From assembly GCA_038524795.1 (NCBI GenBank), contig JBCBIJ010000001.1, positions 186,001 to 250,000 on the forward strand: 64,000 nt of DNA, in the 5' to 3' direction. The notes beneath the pieces are model-generated. The model saw only the letters and a program-made list of their open reading frames with translations. It made no database searches and had not been told where the DNA came from. Positions 1 to 8,583 of the stretch are shown here, one piece after another. Position 1 is the stretch's first letter, and every line of letters starts with the position of its first letter. Source of the stretch: CALBPI01 sp038524795 (GTDB lineage: Bacteria > Pseudomonadota > Gammaproteobacteria > Steroidobacterales > Woeseiaceae). A program made the translations under genes and the position numbers.

Positions 1-531
1 GAAGCCGCCGTGGACAAGCCCATGGGGTACCTGGCGCTGTCGCTGTTGTCGTTCTCACCCATCCTCGAGCTACTGCAACTTTTCGCCGCGGCTTTCCTGG
101 TCTCGCGGCTCGCCATTGCGTTCGGCGGGCGGCCGGATTCGCGTCGTCTGCTCAGTGCGATGGCCTGGTCCAATGCGCCGATCCTGCTGCTGGTGCCACT
201 CGGAATCGCGGCCGCGATGGTTGGCGAGGCATCCCTGATGCCCGTTGAGCTGGACGGCCTGCCCGCCACCACGATTATCGTATTGGTGGTGCCAGTCCTG
301 TTGTTATTCGCAGTCCAGATAGGCCTGATCGCCTGGTCCAAAGCGCTCCTGGTCTGCGGCTGTGCCCAGGCTCTGGGCTTGTCCCGGGGTCGCACCCTGT
401 TGTGCCTGATCTCAGCATGGCTTTTATCCGCGGTGCTCATCGCACTCGTCGTCTTCGCGTCGCTGGATCTTGAGGCCGTCGGTCACGTCTTGTTTGCAGG
501 CTTGCTGGAGGCGTTTCTAGGTTTTGAGTAA
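1..531 (+). CDS. Yip1-like multi-pass membrane protein (5' end outside window)
   Basis: The reading frame is open to the left edge, so the start is probably upstream; the first in-window start is GTG at 10. The visible 173 residues contain about four hydrophobic helices. The segment around FGGRPDSRRLLSAMAW followed by a hydrophobic stretch resembles Yip1-domain proteins, which are integral membrane proteins of unclear role in bacteria. The stop overlaps the TTG start of the next gene, and the cluster continues into pilus-type genes, so a role in pilus assembly or membrane organisation is possible but is inference. Confidence 0.6.
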   Translation, partial: EAAVDKPMGYLALSLLSFSPILELLQLFAAAFLVSRLAIAFGGRPDSRRLLSAMAWSNAPILLLVPLGIAAAMVGEASLMPVELDGLPATTIIVLVVPVLLLFAVQIGLIAWSKALLVCGCAQALGLSRGRTLLCLISAWLLSAVLIALVVFASLDLEAVGHVLFAGLLEAFLGFE

Positions 532-1027
532 TCCACTGCGTCTGCTGCACAACGCACTCTGGAGCGGCACGTCGCCGCTAGCCCGACAGCTCTTCGACGT
601 CTGCGCGACCGTAGTGGTGGTCGTCACCGCTGTCGGCATGGGCTCGCAGGCCATGGATGTGTCGATCGCTCGCTCGCAGATCGCCGAGGCGGCCTCGGTG
701 ACGCAGGGTGCCCTGCTGGAGGCTGCAGTCGTCTACGCCGAGACTGGCCAATGGCCCGAGCCCGGCGCGTTCGACCTCGGGCAGCCCGGGGCGGCTGGGC
801 GTTATGTGTCGGGCGTCGCGTTCCTCGAGGACGGCCGCGTCCAGTATGGATTCGTCCCGGAGGCCCACCCACTTGTCCGCGACCGACAAGGAACCCTGGC
901 ACCCCACATTACCGGTGACCATGCAACGCTGCGCTGGCAGCTCGACCCGAATTCTGCCCCACTCGAAAACGCCATAGACCCGAGGCTCTTGCCCTACGCC
1001 TGGCGCCTCGACCACAAGGAACTCTGA
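524..1027 (+). CDS. Pilin-like protein lacking a prepilin cleavage motif
   Basis: This gene has a TTG start that overlaps the preceding gene, with GGAGG at 507-511 as ribosome binding site. The 167-residue product has one hydrophobic segment (about residues 23-43). A following stretch (RSQIAEAASVTQGALLEA...YAETGQWP) parallels the pilin encoded at 2022 (RAQVIEAMSLTSTMKGSI...YYRDRGQFP). It lacks the G-F-T-L-x-E signature needed by prepilin peptidase, so it is either a membrane-anchored pilin paralogue or a highly diverged minor pilin. It sits 5 nt before the GspF-like gene. The homology to pilins is read from the sequence; the function is inferred. Confidence 0.55.
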   Translation: MSNPLRLLHNALWSGTSPLARQLFDVCATVVVVVTAVGMGSQAMDVSIARSQIAEAASVTQGALLEAAVVYAETGQWPEPGAFDLGQPGAAGRYVSGVAFLEDGRVQYGFVPEAHPLVRDRQGTLAPHITGDHATLRWQLDPNSAPLENAIDPRLLPYAWRLDHKEL

Positions 1028-1032
1028 CCGCA

Positions 1033-2010
1033 ATGTTCGAATCTCAAACCGTCGACCATTTGCACCTGCTTGCACGCCAGTTCGACGGGCTCACGGCGCA
1101 GGATGTTGACCCCAATACCGCGTTGCAGAGAATCGCCGACGCCGTCCCGGATCGCTATGCTCAGGACGCGACGCGTTTGCGTGCGCTGGTCACAGCCGAG
1201 GGTGACATTGACCTGCCAAGCGTCGGCGCATCGCCTTACGGCCGCCTTGCCAGTCTCGCAAAAGCGACCCGCCTGGATGCACGCGGGCGAGTTCAGCTGC
1301 TGCGCGACTTCTCCGACTATGTCACACAGACCAAGCTCGTCATCGCGACCTACTGGGCCGGTTTCAGCGGCTTCATCCTTTACACCTTGGCGCTGGTCGG
1401 GATCGCGCTGCTAATCACGGGGATGTTCAGCGTGTTTGTCATTCCCGCATTTCGCGGGTTGTTTAGCATGACGGGCGGGCGCTTGCCGGTGTTCAGCGCT
1501 GCGCTACTCGGCGGCGAGCGCATCCTGCCGGCCTTGCTGCTGATCACCGCACTGGTTGTCGCCGGCCTGATCGTATTCTCGGGTGTCACAGTTCGGAACC
1601 GACTGCAGCGGATGGCACCGTTGCCCGGGTGGGTCACCCTGCTACCGGGCCTGGGCACGCTGCGAGAGAGTTGGCACCGCGACCTGTACCTGAACACGCT
1701 GCGCCTGCTTCGCAAGGCAGGCGTGGACGACACCGAGGCTCAATCGACCGCGGCCGAGCAAACGGGTTTTGATGCGGCGCTCGCGCGTCGCGACTCTGCC
1801 ATGGAGGCACTGGCGATCGCCGAGCCCCTCGGGCTGCTGGACGCCGAACTCGAGGCACAATGCAGCGATCACGTGGCGCGGCTCACAGACGACCTACTGG
1901 CGGCCCGAGACCGCATTGCCTTTGCCACCAAAGTCATTCTTTACGCCGTCATCGCGCTTCTCGTCGTCGCGATGTACCAGCCCCTCTTCCAAATGGGCGC
2001 GATCATTTGA
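1033..2010 (+). CDS. GspF/PilC-like inner-membrane platform protein, short form
   Basis: The 325-residue protein has hydrophobic helices near residues 110-145, 160-185 and 300-325. The ending MYQPLFQMGAII is typical of the last helix of the GspF/PilC family, the platform of type IV pili and type II secretion. Canonical PilC is about 400 residues with two GspF domains. Here only one C-terminal copy (about residues 200-325) is recognisable and the N-terminal half is diverged. It lies 11 nt before a true pilin gene, which supports a pilus role. A different assembly ATPase would have to be encoded outside the window. Confidence 0.6.
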   Translation: MFESQTVDHLHLLARQFDGLTAQDVDPNTALQRIADAVPDRYAQDATRLRALVTAEGDIDLPSVGASPYGRLASLAKATRLDARGRVQLLRDFSDYVTQTKLVIATYWAGFSGFILYTLALVGIALLITGMFSVFVIPAFRGLFSMTGGRLPVFSAALLGGERILPALLLITALVVAGLIVFSGVTVRNRLQRMAPLPGWVTLLPGLGTLRESWHRDLYLNTLRLLRKAGVDDTEAQSTAAEQTGFDAALARRDSAMEALAIAEPLGLLDAELEAQCSDHVARLTDDLLAARDRIAFATKVILYAVIALLVVAMYQPLFQMGAII

Positions 2011-2021
2011 GGACCCCGAAC

Positions 2022-2495
2022 ATGAAAAGAAACGGATTCACACTCATCGAGCTCATGATCGTGGTCGCCATCATCGGCATCCTCGCGTCGATCGCGATTC
2101 CCGCCTATCAGGACTACACGATCCGTGCACAGGTCATCGAAGCGATGTCACTCACGAGCACGATGAAAGGCTCTATCGACGAGTACTACCGCGACCGCGG
2201 CCAGTTTCCGGCCGATAACGAAGCCGCGGGCACGCCGCTGCCGGACCAGATGATCGGCAACTACGTCAATCAGATCACGGTCGAAGGCGGCGCCATGCAT
2301 GTGCGCTTCGGCAACCACGCCAATACGCGCGTCGCCGGTGAGATCCTCTCCATTCGGCCGCTCGTCGTCCCGGGCAGCCCGCTGACGCCGCTGTCATGGA
2401 ACTGCGGTTATCGCGAGGCACCCACCGGTATGGAGCCGGTTGGCGAAAACCGCTCGACAGTCGAACCGAAGTACGTGCCGTCGGCTTGTCGGTGA
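2022..2495 (+). CDS. pilA: Type IV pilin, major-pilin type
   Basis: This gene encodes a 157-residue prepilin. The N-terminus MKRNGFTLIELMIVVAIIG is a class III signal: a five-residue basic leader ending in Gly, then mature Phe and Glu+5 in a hydrophobic helix. Prepilin peptidase would cut after the Gly and methylate the Phe. The globular part has the YxxDRGQFP region, and two C-terminal cysteines (Cys about 128 and 156) probably form the D-loop disulfide. The ATG at 2022 is chosen over an upstream in-frame start because it places the leader correctly. The protein is exported and polymerised into a pilus; whether it is the major or a minor subunit is not decided by sequence. Confidence 0.85.
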   Translation: MKRNGFTLIELMIVVAIIGILASIAIPAYQDYTIRAQVIEAMSLTSTMKGSIDEYYRDRGQFPADNEAAGTPLPDQMIGNYVNQITVEGGAMHVRFGNHANTRVAGEILSIRPLVVPGSPLTPLSWNCGYREAPTGMEPVGENRSTVEPKYVPSACR

Positions 2496-2500
2496 TGCAT

Positions 2501-2715
2501 GTCATTGCGAGGCCACGCAGTCTCGCCGCAGTCATTGCGAGGCCGCGCAGTCTCGCCACAGTCATTGCGAGGCCGCGAAGTGGCCGCGGCAATCTCCCAA
2601 AAGTCACGATGTCGTTAGGAGATTGCCGCGGCCACTTCGTGGCCTCGCAATGACGGGAGCTTCGGTGCGCGGGCTCGCAATGACGGGCGCTTCGCGACGC
2701 GGGCTCGCAATAACG
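2501..2715. repeat. Tandem and inverted GTCATTGCGAG repeats
   Basis: Two 30-nt units starting GTCATTGCGAGGCC lie head to tail at 2501-2530 and 2531-2560. They run into a 37-nt arm at 2561-2597 that is repeated in inverted form, with one mismatch, at 2618-2654 across a 20-nt loop. Two further 30-nt units in the reverse orientation follow at 2651-2680 and 2681-2710, each ending in CTCGCAA. Together they form a large palindrome between the pilin stop and the convergent S9 peptidase stop. GTCATTGCGAG-type elements are dispersed in many bacterial genomes. The position suggests a bidirectional 3' structure. Confidence 0.9.
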
Positions 2716-2716
2716 A

Positions 2717-5113
2717 TTATTCCGGTGCGATCACATGCCGCTTCATGAGCTTGTAGATCCGCCGGTACTCGTCGAGCCACGAGTCTGCGTGCACGAAGCC
2801 GTGCGGGTCGAGCGGGTACATTGCGATCTCCCAGTCTTCCTTCTGCAGCTCGAGCAGACGCTGCACGAGCAACACCGAATCCTGGAAGAACACGTTGTCG
2901 TCCTGCATGCCGGCAGCGATGAGCATCGGGCTCTCCAGCCCCTCGACGAAGTAAATCGGTGAGCTCTTCTCGTAGGCCACGGGGTCGATAAGCGGCGTAT
3001 TGAGAATGTTCGATGTGTAGCCGTGGTTGTAGTGCGCCCAATCAACAACGGGACGAAGCCCGGCGCCCGCGGCGAACAGGTCGGGGTCGCGGAACAGCGC
3101 CATGAAGGTCATGAAGCCGCCGTAGGACCCGCCGTACACGCCCACACGCTCGGGATCGACACTGTAGTTCTCAACGAGCCAAGCGACGCCGTCCTGGAAG
3201 TCCTCGAGTTCGGGGTGACCCATCTGGCGGTAGATTGCAGTGCGCCAGTCGCGCCCGTAGCCTTTCGACGCGCGGTAGTCCATGTCGATGACGATGACAC
3301 CCTCGCGCGCCAGCAGCGTGTGGAACATGAACTCTCGGAAATAGTACGGCCAGCCCGCGTGCGCGTTCTGCGTGTAGCCCGCGCCGTGCACGAACATGAC
3401 GGCGGGATAGGTCTGCGACGCATCGTAGTCGGGCGGCAGGTAGAGCTTGGTGTAGATCGGTCGGTCGACGTGCGACGACGGCACCTCAACGATCTCCGGG
3501 ATCACCCATTCAATGGCCTTGTAGGCATCAGTGACCGTATCGGTGAGCCGCGTCGAGCTGCCGTCGGCAACGAACACATGGAACAAGTCTTCGTGGCGGT
3601 CGAATTCACTGTGAATCACCAGCAGTGAGCGGCCGTCAGGGGACAGGCGGAAGTGATTCACGCCGCCCAGATCCGTCAGGGTTTCCACGTCGCCGCCTTT
3701 GACGGGCACGCGGTGGATTTCCCAGGTACTCGGGTGCCGGGCATTGGCGCGGAAGTAGAGGTAAGTCTCATCCGGGCTCAGCACAGGCTCTTCGACAACG
3801 AACTCGCCGCGCGTGAGTGTGCGCGCTCGACGCGCCCCGATCTTCTTCGAGTAAAGCTGCGAGTAGCCCGAGACCTCGGACTGGAACCAGATCGTCTTGC
3901 TGTCGCCAAGCCAACCGAAGTTGTTGTGCGTGTAATTGATCCAGGCGGTGTCGCTGAGGCGATCAAGCACCTCGAGCTCGGGTGACTCGATCCCCGACGT
4001 TACGATCCAACGGTCTTTGTTGTCACGCGAATGCAACTGCAACGCGACCTGGCTGCCGTCGGGTGACCACTGGGCGTCTTCGACGGCTATGGCGCGCAGC
4101 TCCGGTGCCTTGAGTTGTTTCTCCACTTTGGCGCTGTCGGCACCGCGCTCAACATGCCAGGCAAGTGCTTCTTCGCGCAGCCCGGCGAGTGGGTCCTCAT
4201 CGGCACCCTCAAGTTCGGCAAAGTCGAGCTTCGTCACCTCGCGGTCGACAAGACTGACGAGCCACACAGTGTGCGGCGGCGGCACATTGCGGCCCACACG
4301 CGGACGTAGCTCGCGCGTTTCCGTGTAACCGCTTTCGGTGACGTAGTTGGGCATCACGCCGCGCTTGCCGCGCTTGAAGCCCTTGGGCTGGGTCACGATG
4401 AGCAGGTGTCGCGCATCGGGCGACAGAGCCATGCCGGCTTCCTCGATCTTCTTGCCCAGGTAGATCGGCAGCGGCGCACCGGCTGCACTCTCGGCCTGCC
4501 GCGATTCCTGGTAATCGGCGAGCGCGTCGTCTTGGCGCTCGACCTCGACCACCGTCTCGTAGATACGGCGCTGGCTTTCGCGCAGCGTATCGAAGCCCTC
4601 GTCGGCATCGGGGTCATCGGCGAATCGCAGATCGGCAAGTTGTTCGACGGCGCCCGAATCCAGATCGTGCACCACGTAGCCCGAACCGTCTCGGTAGCTC
4701 ACCGCTGAGCGGCCGAGCACGAACTGCGCATCGCGCTCGCGTGCCGCAGTGCGGGTCAGCTGCTGGACATCGCCGTCGGGCAGCGCCCGCCAGAACACAT
4801 CGCCATTTTCGGTCCAGACCACGGCGCTGCGGTCCGCGTTGTAGGCACGGCTCGCGTTCGATGATGCAGGCATGCCGGCCGCCACAAGCTCGGCCTGCGC
4901 ATCAATGAGCGTCAGCCGGTACGGGTCGCGAATGCGCTCGCCAGCGCGTTTCTGCAGATAGTAGACCGCCTGGCTCGAGTCGTCCCACCAGGGGTTCTCT
5001 GGCTTGTTCCCGATCCAGTCGGGGTCGGCCATGATACGTTCGAGCGTGACGGGTTCCTGGGCGAGCGCCGAGGTGACGGCGCATGCGGCCAGTACGGCAA
5101 AAATCCTGCGCAT
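2717..5113 (-). CDS. Secreted S9-family peptidase (dipeptidyl/acylaminoacyl peptidase type)
   Basis: This 798-residue protein has a signal peptide (MRRIFAVLAACAVTSALAQ). The N-terminal part, about residues 30-540, should form a beta-propeller and includes WSPDG- and LSPDG-type blade motifs. It is followed by a C-terminal alpha/beta hydrolase domain. The nucleophile Ser663 lies in GGSYGGF; the Asp is in the AAGMQDDNVF region and the His in DPHGFVH. S9 enzymes cleave short peptides, often after proline or from acylated N-termini, and here probably act in the periplasm. It converges on the pilin gene across the repeat cluster. Substrate preference is not visible. Confidence 0.9.
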   Translation of the reverse strand: MRRIFAVLAACAVTSALAQEPVTLERIMADPDWIGNKPENPWWDDSSQAVYYLQKRAGERIRDPYRLTLIDAQAELVAAGMPASSNASRAYNADRSAVVWTENGDVFWRALPDGDVQQLTRTAARERDAQFVLGRSAVSYRDGSGYVVHDLDSGAVEQLADLRFADDPDADEGFDTLRESQRRIYETVVEVERQDDALADYQESRQAESAAGAPLPIYLGKKIEEAGMALSPDARHLLIVTQPKGFKRGKRGVMPNYVTESGYTETRELRPRVGRNVPPPHTVWLVSLVDREVTKLDFAELEGADEDPLAGLREEALAWHVERGADSAKVEKQLKAPELRAIAVEDAQWSPDGSQVALQLHSRDNKDRWIVTSGIESPELEVLDRLSDTAWINYTHNNFGWLGDSKTIWFQSEVSGYSQLYSKKIGARRARTLTRGEFVVEEPVLSPDETYLYFRANARHPSTWEIHRVPVKGGDVETLTDLGGVNHFRLSPDGRSLLVIHSEFDRHEDLFHVFVADGSSTRLTDTVTDAYKAIEWVIPEIVEVPSSHVDRPIYTKLYLPPDYDASQTYPAVMFVHGAGYTQNAHAGWPYYFREFMFHTLLAREGVIVIDMDYRASKGYGRDWRTAIYRQMGHPELEDFQDGVAWLVENYSVDPERVGVYGGSYGGFMTFMALFRDPDLFAAGAGLRPVVDWAHYNHGYTSNILNTPLIDPVAYEKSSPIYFVEGLESPMLIAAGMQDDNVFFQDSVLLVQRLLELQKEDWEIAMYPLDPHGFVHADSWLDEYRRIYKLMKRHVIAPE

Positions 5114-5168
5114 CGCGAGCTCCTGGGTTGGATGGGCGCGCGATAGGTTAGCAGGAAAGCAGGTTCCC

Positions 5169-6788
5169 TCAGCGGATCCGGACGCGGAAGAACACGGAGA
5201 AGGTGGTCAGGCCGCCCGAGGGCGCGCCCGCCATGGCACCCGAGGGTCGGATGCGCAGGAAGCGGACCGCCGGATCGGTGCCGACGGCGTCGGCGACGGG
5301 CGTGTAATTGAAGTTCACGCCATCCGTTGAAAACTCAATATCGTCGGCGCCGTTGCCAAGCGCATTGAAACTGAGGGACAGGCCGCTCGAACTTGCGCCC
5401 AGGCCATCCTCAAAGCGCACGGGTCCTGCGCCTGGCGCAATATCGGCCACCACGAGATCCGTGCCTGCGGGCAACGGCTCGGTGATCACGAGGGAGTCGC
5501 CATCGACAGGGCCCGCACCCGAATTCTCGACGCGGATTTCGTACTCGGTCACGGCACCCGGTATGTCGAAGGGACCCGAACCCCCGCTCACGGGGTCCGT
5601 CTGAGTCGCGACATTCTTGAACACCGTGAGCGTGGGCGTCCCGATCGACTCGATACCACCTAACGCGGCCACGGGCTCGGGCTCCACATAGCGACGCACA
5701 TAGATGTTGCGCAGCCGCGCCTGGTCCTGCGCCGTCATGATGGCAACGAAGCCGCGATTCGTGACGGTCGTGTTGTCGTTGCCCTGCGCTTGCAGGTTAC
5801 CGGCGTTGGGAAACGCATCGGCGGCCCAGAAAGCGCTCGAGTCTTCGTCCCAGAACCGAAGCGACGTGGGGTTGGCACCGAAGGCTGCCAGCGCCTGGCG
5901 ACGCCACTGGTTGGGCACGATGTCGCCGGGGTTGCTGTTCTGCACGGCGATCTGACCGCGCTGGTTTCGCATGATCGCGCCGTCGTGGGTGTAGCCGTTG
6001 GCGTTGCCACAACCCGACTGCGGGAACTCGCCGCGGTTGGTCGAGAAGTAGTGATTGGAGCTCTCGCTGCCGCCGCTGCCCGACTGGATGATGCCGCGCA
6101 CCATGACGCCCGTGGTCATATTGATGGGGAAGCAGTCGACGTGGAAAAACTCGGCCTCGATGAACACGTCGCGCTCGTCGACGGCGCGCCGGTAACCGCT
6201 CGTGAAGTTATCGCCGTTGCGATAGGTGTAGTAACCCGCCGCGTTCCAGGCCAGCGTGTTGTCCCAGCCGCCGCCGTGCCAGGGGTCGATGCGACCACGA
6301 ATATAACTGGCGGCACGGTTCACGCTGGCGTCGTCGAACCAGAGGTAAACGTTGGTCGTGCTTAGCGCCACAGGCGCGCCCGCGGCCGCGTTGTCGTAGT
6401 AAAGGTAGAAGTCGTCGTTGGTCGCCGAGTTGGGTAAACCGATAGGTGCCGCGAACCGGATGTCAGTCTGGGCTGTGTTGCAACCGATGACGTGGCGCGG
6501 CAGGTCCTGCCAACCTGTGCCGTTGAAATAGACGATGCGCAGGTCATCACAGTCGTTCTGTAGCTCACCCGCTGCGATGAGTGACTGGGTGTCCAGCGGC
6601 GAGACCCGCAGCGTGTAGCCCGCGTAACCCTTGTCGGGCGCAACAGGGCCTGTGCTGACAGCAACGTTGCGACGCAGGCCCCAGTCGTTGTCCCACCACT
6701 CCGAAGTCGCGGCCTGAACGGCGCCTGCGGCCAAGGCCAACGCGGCCCCGGCAGCCAGATGTCGATAGCTCGTCGTTACCCCACGCAT
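5169..6788 (-). CDS. Secreted protein with DUF2341-like and DUF11-like parts
   Basis: This 539-residue protein has an N-terminal signal peptide ending near AGAVQAA. The next part (WWDNDWGLRRNVAVS..., LRIVYFNGTGWQDLPRHV..., YLYYDNAAAGAP) matches the pattern of DUF2341 domains in surface proteins. After about residue 375 comes a segment (TVFKNVAT..., YEIRVENSGAGPVDGDSLVITEPLPAGTDL) resembling the DUF11 beta-sandwich repeat of adhesins. No transmembrane anchor, LPXTG or PEP-CTERM tail is present, so it is probably released or loosely surface bound. The function is unknown; adhesion or matrix formation is inference. Confidence 0.65.
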   Translation of the reverse strand: MRGVTTSYRHLAAGAALALAAGAVQAATSEWWDNDWGLRRNVAVSTGPVAPDKGYAGYTLRVSPLDTQSLIAAGELQNDCDDLRIVYFNGTGWQDLPRHVIGCNTAQTDIRFAAPIGLPNSATNDDFYLYYDNAAAGAPVALSTTNVYLWFDDASVNRAASYIRGRIDPWHGGGWDNTLAWNAAGYYTYRNGDNFTSGYRRAVDERDVFIEAEFFHVDCFPINMTTGVMVRGIIQSGSGGSESSNHYFSTNRGEFPQSGCGNANGYTHDGAIMRNQRGQIAVQNSNPGDIVPNQWRRQALAAFGANPTSLRFWDEDSSAFWAADAFPNAGNLQAQGNDNTTVTNRGFVAIMTAQDQARLRNIYVRRYVEPEPVAALGGIESIGTPTLTVFKNVATQTDPVSGGSGPFDIPGAVTEYEIRVENSGAGPVDGDSLVITEPLPAGTDLVVADIAPGAGPVRFEDGLGASSSGLSLSFNALGNGADDIEFSTDGVNFNYTPVADAVGTDPAVRFLRIRPSGAMAGAPSGGLTTFSVFFRVRIR

Positions 6789-6820
6789 CGGGGCATTCTA
6801 ACGGTAACCGGCAGCCGAAA

Positions 6821-6844
6821 GGTCCGACGCGACAGCGTCGGACC
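6821..6844 (-). terminator. Candidate terminator of cysK
   Basis: A perfect 10-bp stem (GGTCCGACGC with its complement) and a GACA/TGTC loop lie 16 nt beyond the cysK stop. On the minus strand the stem is followed by TTTCGGC, a short U run. This fits an intrinsic terminator of moderate strength. Confidence 0.6.
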
Positions 6845-6859
6845 CCGGCTTGACCGAAC

Positions 6860-7819
6860 TTACTGGCTTAGCGTCGTGAGCCAATCGTCGTCGGAACCCT
6901 CGGCAACGTCCGCAAACAGCGGCGTCGAGAGGTAGCGCTCCGCAGTGTCGGGCAGCATGGCGAGCAACACGGAGCCCTCGGGCGCGTCTTTGGCCGCCCG
7001 CAGCGCCGCAGCAAAGGTGCCGCCACCTGAGATGCCTGTGAAGATGCCTTCCTTGTGCGCCAGCGCCTGCGCCGTAGCGATCGACTCGTCGTCGGTCACG
7101 GGAATGAGCGCATCGAAGATCTCGCGGTTGAGCACACCGGGCACGAAATCAGGCGTCCAGCCCTGGATCTTGTGCGGCTGCCATTCTTTGCCGGCCAGAA
7201 GCTGTGCCGCCTCGGGCTCCGTCGCCACGATCTGGATATCAGGCCGCGCGGCCTTGATGACCTCGCCCGCGCCCGTCATGGTGCCGCCCGTGCCCCAGCC
7301 CGTGACCCAGTAGTCGAGTCGCTTGTCGGCGAAGTCCGAGAGAATCTCAGGGCCCGTCGTCGCGCGATGGAACGCCGGGTTGGCCGGGTTCTCAAACTGG
7401 CTGGCCCAGAACCAACCGTGAGTCTCGGAAAGCTCCTGCGCCTTCTTGACCATGCCCGTACCGCGCTCGGCGGCGGGCGTCAGGATGACCTTGGCACCCA
7501 GGCCCCGCATCACCTTGCGACGCTCGATCGAGAACGACTCGGCCATGACGGCCACAAACGGATAACCGCGAGCCGCGCAGACCATGGCTAAGGCCACGCC
7601 CGTGTTGCCCGACGTGGCCTCGACCACTGTCTGGCCGGGCTTGAGCACGCCGCGCTTCTCAGCATCGAGAATGATGGCGTAGGCCAGCCGGTCCTTGACC
7701 GACGACATCGGGTTAAAGGCCTCGACCTTCACATACATCGTCACATGCTCAGGGGCGATGCGGTTGATGCGGACGATCGGTGTCTTGCCGATCGTCTCGA
7801 GGATGTTGTTGTAGATCAC
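6860..7819 (-). CDS. cysK: Cysteine synthase (O-acetylserine sulfhydrylase)
   Basis: This PLP enzyme of 319 residues makes L-cysteine from O-acetylserine and sulfide in the cytoplasm. Lys42 in SSVKDR binds PLP. EATSGNTG (about residues 68-75) contacts substrate, and GTGGTMTG and GISGGG form the phosphate-binding region. Length and motifs fit CysK better than CysM, which favours thiosulfate. The GTG start at 7819 is chosen because a GGAG lies 8 nt upstream; an ATG five bases further up runs straight into a stop. It follows the DUF429 gene by 24 nt and may be cotranscribed. Confidence 0.9.
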   Translation of the reverse strand: MIYNNILETIGKTPIVRINRIAPEHVTMYVKVEAFNPMSSVKDRLAYAIILDAEKRGVLKPGQTVVEATSGNTGVALAMVCAARGYPFVAVMAESFSIERRKVMRGLGAKVILTPAAERGTGMVKKAQELSETHGWFWASQFENPANPAFHRATTGPEILSDFADKRLDYWVTGWGTGGTMTGAGEVIKAARPDIQIVATEPEAAQLLAGKEWQPHKIQGWTPDFVPGVLNREIFDALIPVTDDESIATAQALAHKEGIFTGISGGGTFAAALRAAKDAPEGSVLLAMLPDTAERYLSTPLFADVAEGSDDDWLTTLSQ

Positions 7820-7843
7820 TTCATTGTCTCCAGGGCGTGTTTC

Positions 7844-8578
7844 TTATGTGTGCCGGGCTTCGACCACGGACGCGCGCGGCGGTTGCATGATGGCCATGCG
7901 TAGTCCGCGCTCGTCGTGGATCGGTGCGTCCGGCAGGGTTTCGAGCGCCGCGTCGAAGCGCGCCGTGACGGCGCCGACGAGTGCGTCGAGAATGTCATCG
8001 ACCGCCACCTGTCGCCGCGCGTGGTTTTGTCTCACCTTTGATGCGATAGCTTCTGCATCGGCCGCAAAGTCCTGCAGCAGGGCTAGGCGCGCCGCGCGCC
8101 CGGCCGGTGTTTTCTTGCTGTCCGCGAGCGCCACGCCACCATTGAGCACCGCGAAAGCCACTTCCGGATGCATCTCCTGGACTGGGCACGGCGGCGTCCC
8201 CATGGCCAGGTATTCGTCGAGCTCGCGAATCTTGGCCGTGATGTTCCAGGTCTGCTTGGAGAGCCGTCGCCCGAGCTCTGCGGCGTTGATGTTGCAGGCC
8301 TCGAGGTAGTCTCGCGCCGAGAGCGCTGCGCGCGAGGGCACGGGGAATACCGATGAACCGCGCCGCCCCAACAGGCGTCGCGCGGCCGTGTCGCAGAGGC
8401 GCTCGGGAACGTTGGCCGAGGGCAGACCGATGGGCATATCGACCAGCACGCGGACTGGAGACTCCAGCGCCGACATGAGCTCAAAAAAGCTTGGGGCGAG
8501 GTGCGCGACCGACGCGCCGGACGCGTCAAGGCCGACGCCGATCCAGCCCCCCGGACAGCCGTCGACGCCGTAGAACAC
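7844..8578 (-). CDS. DUF429 family protein (RNase H-like fold predicted)
   Basis: This 244-residue protein has the hallmarks of DUF429: an N-terminal YGVDGCPGGWIG, then a VDMPIGLP motif near residue 47, EMHPEVAF in the middle and a DDILDALVGA helix near residue 194. The family is predicted to adopt an RNase H-like fold with acidic residues, but no biochemical role is established. It has a GTG start 5 nt after the flavoprotein stop, suggesting one transcript with the flavoprotein and cysK. No link to cysteine metabolism can be read from the sequence. Confidence 0.8.
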   Translation of the reverse strand: MFYGVDGCPGGWIGVGLDASGASVAHLAPSFFELMSALESPVRVLVDMPIGLPSANVPERLCDTAARRLLGRRGSSVFPVPSRAALSARDYLEACNINAAELGRRLSKQTWNITAKIRELDEYLAMGTPPCPVQEMHPEVAFAVLNGGVALADSKKTPAGRAARLALLQDFAADAEAIASKVRQNHARRQVAVDDILDALVGAVTARFDAALETLPDAPIHDERGLRMAIMQPPRASVVEARHT

Positions 8579-8583
8579 GGTGC

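Noticed and set aside
2501..2715. CRISPR-like array
   Set aside because: The 30-nt units are contiguous without spacers and occur in both orientations around a palindrome, so this is a dispersed repeat, not a CRISPR array.
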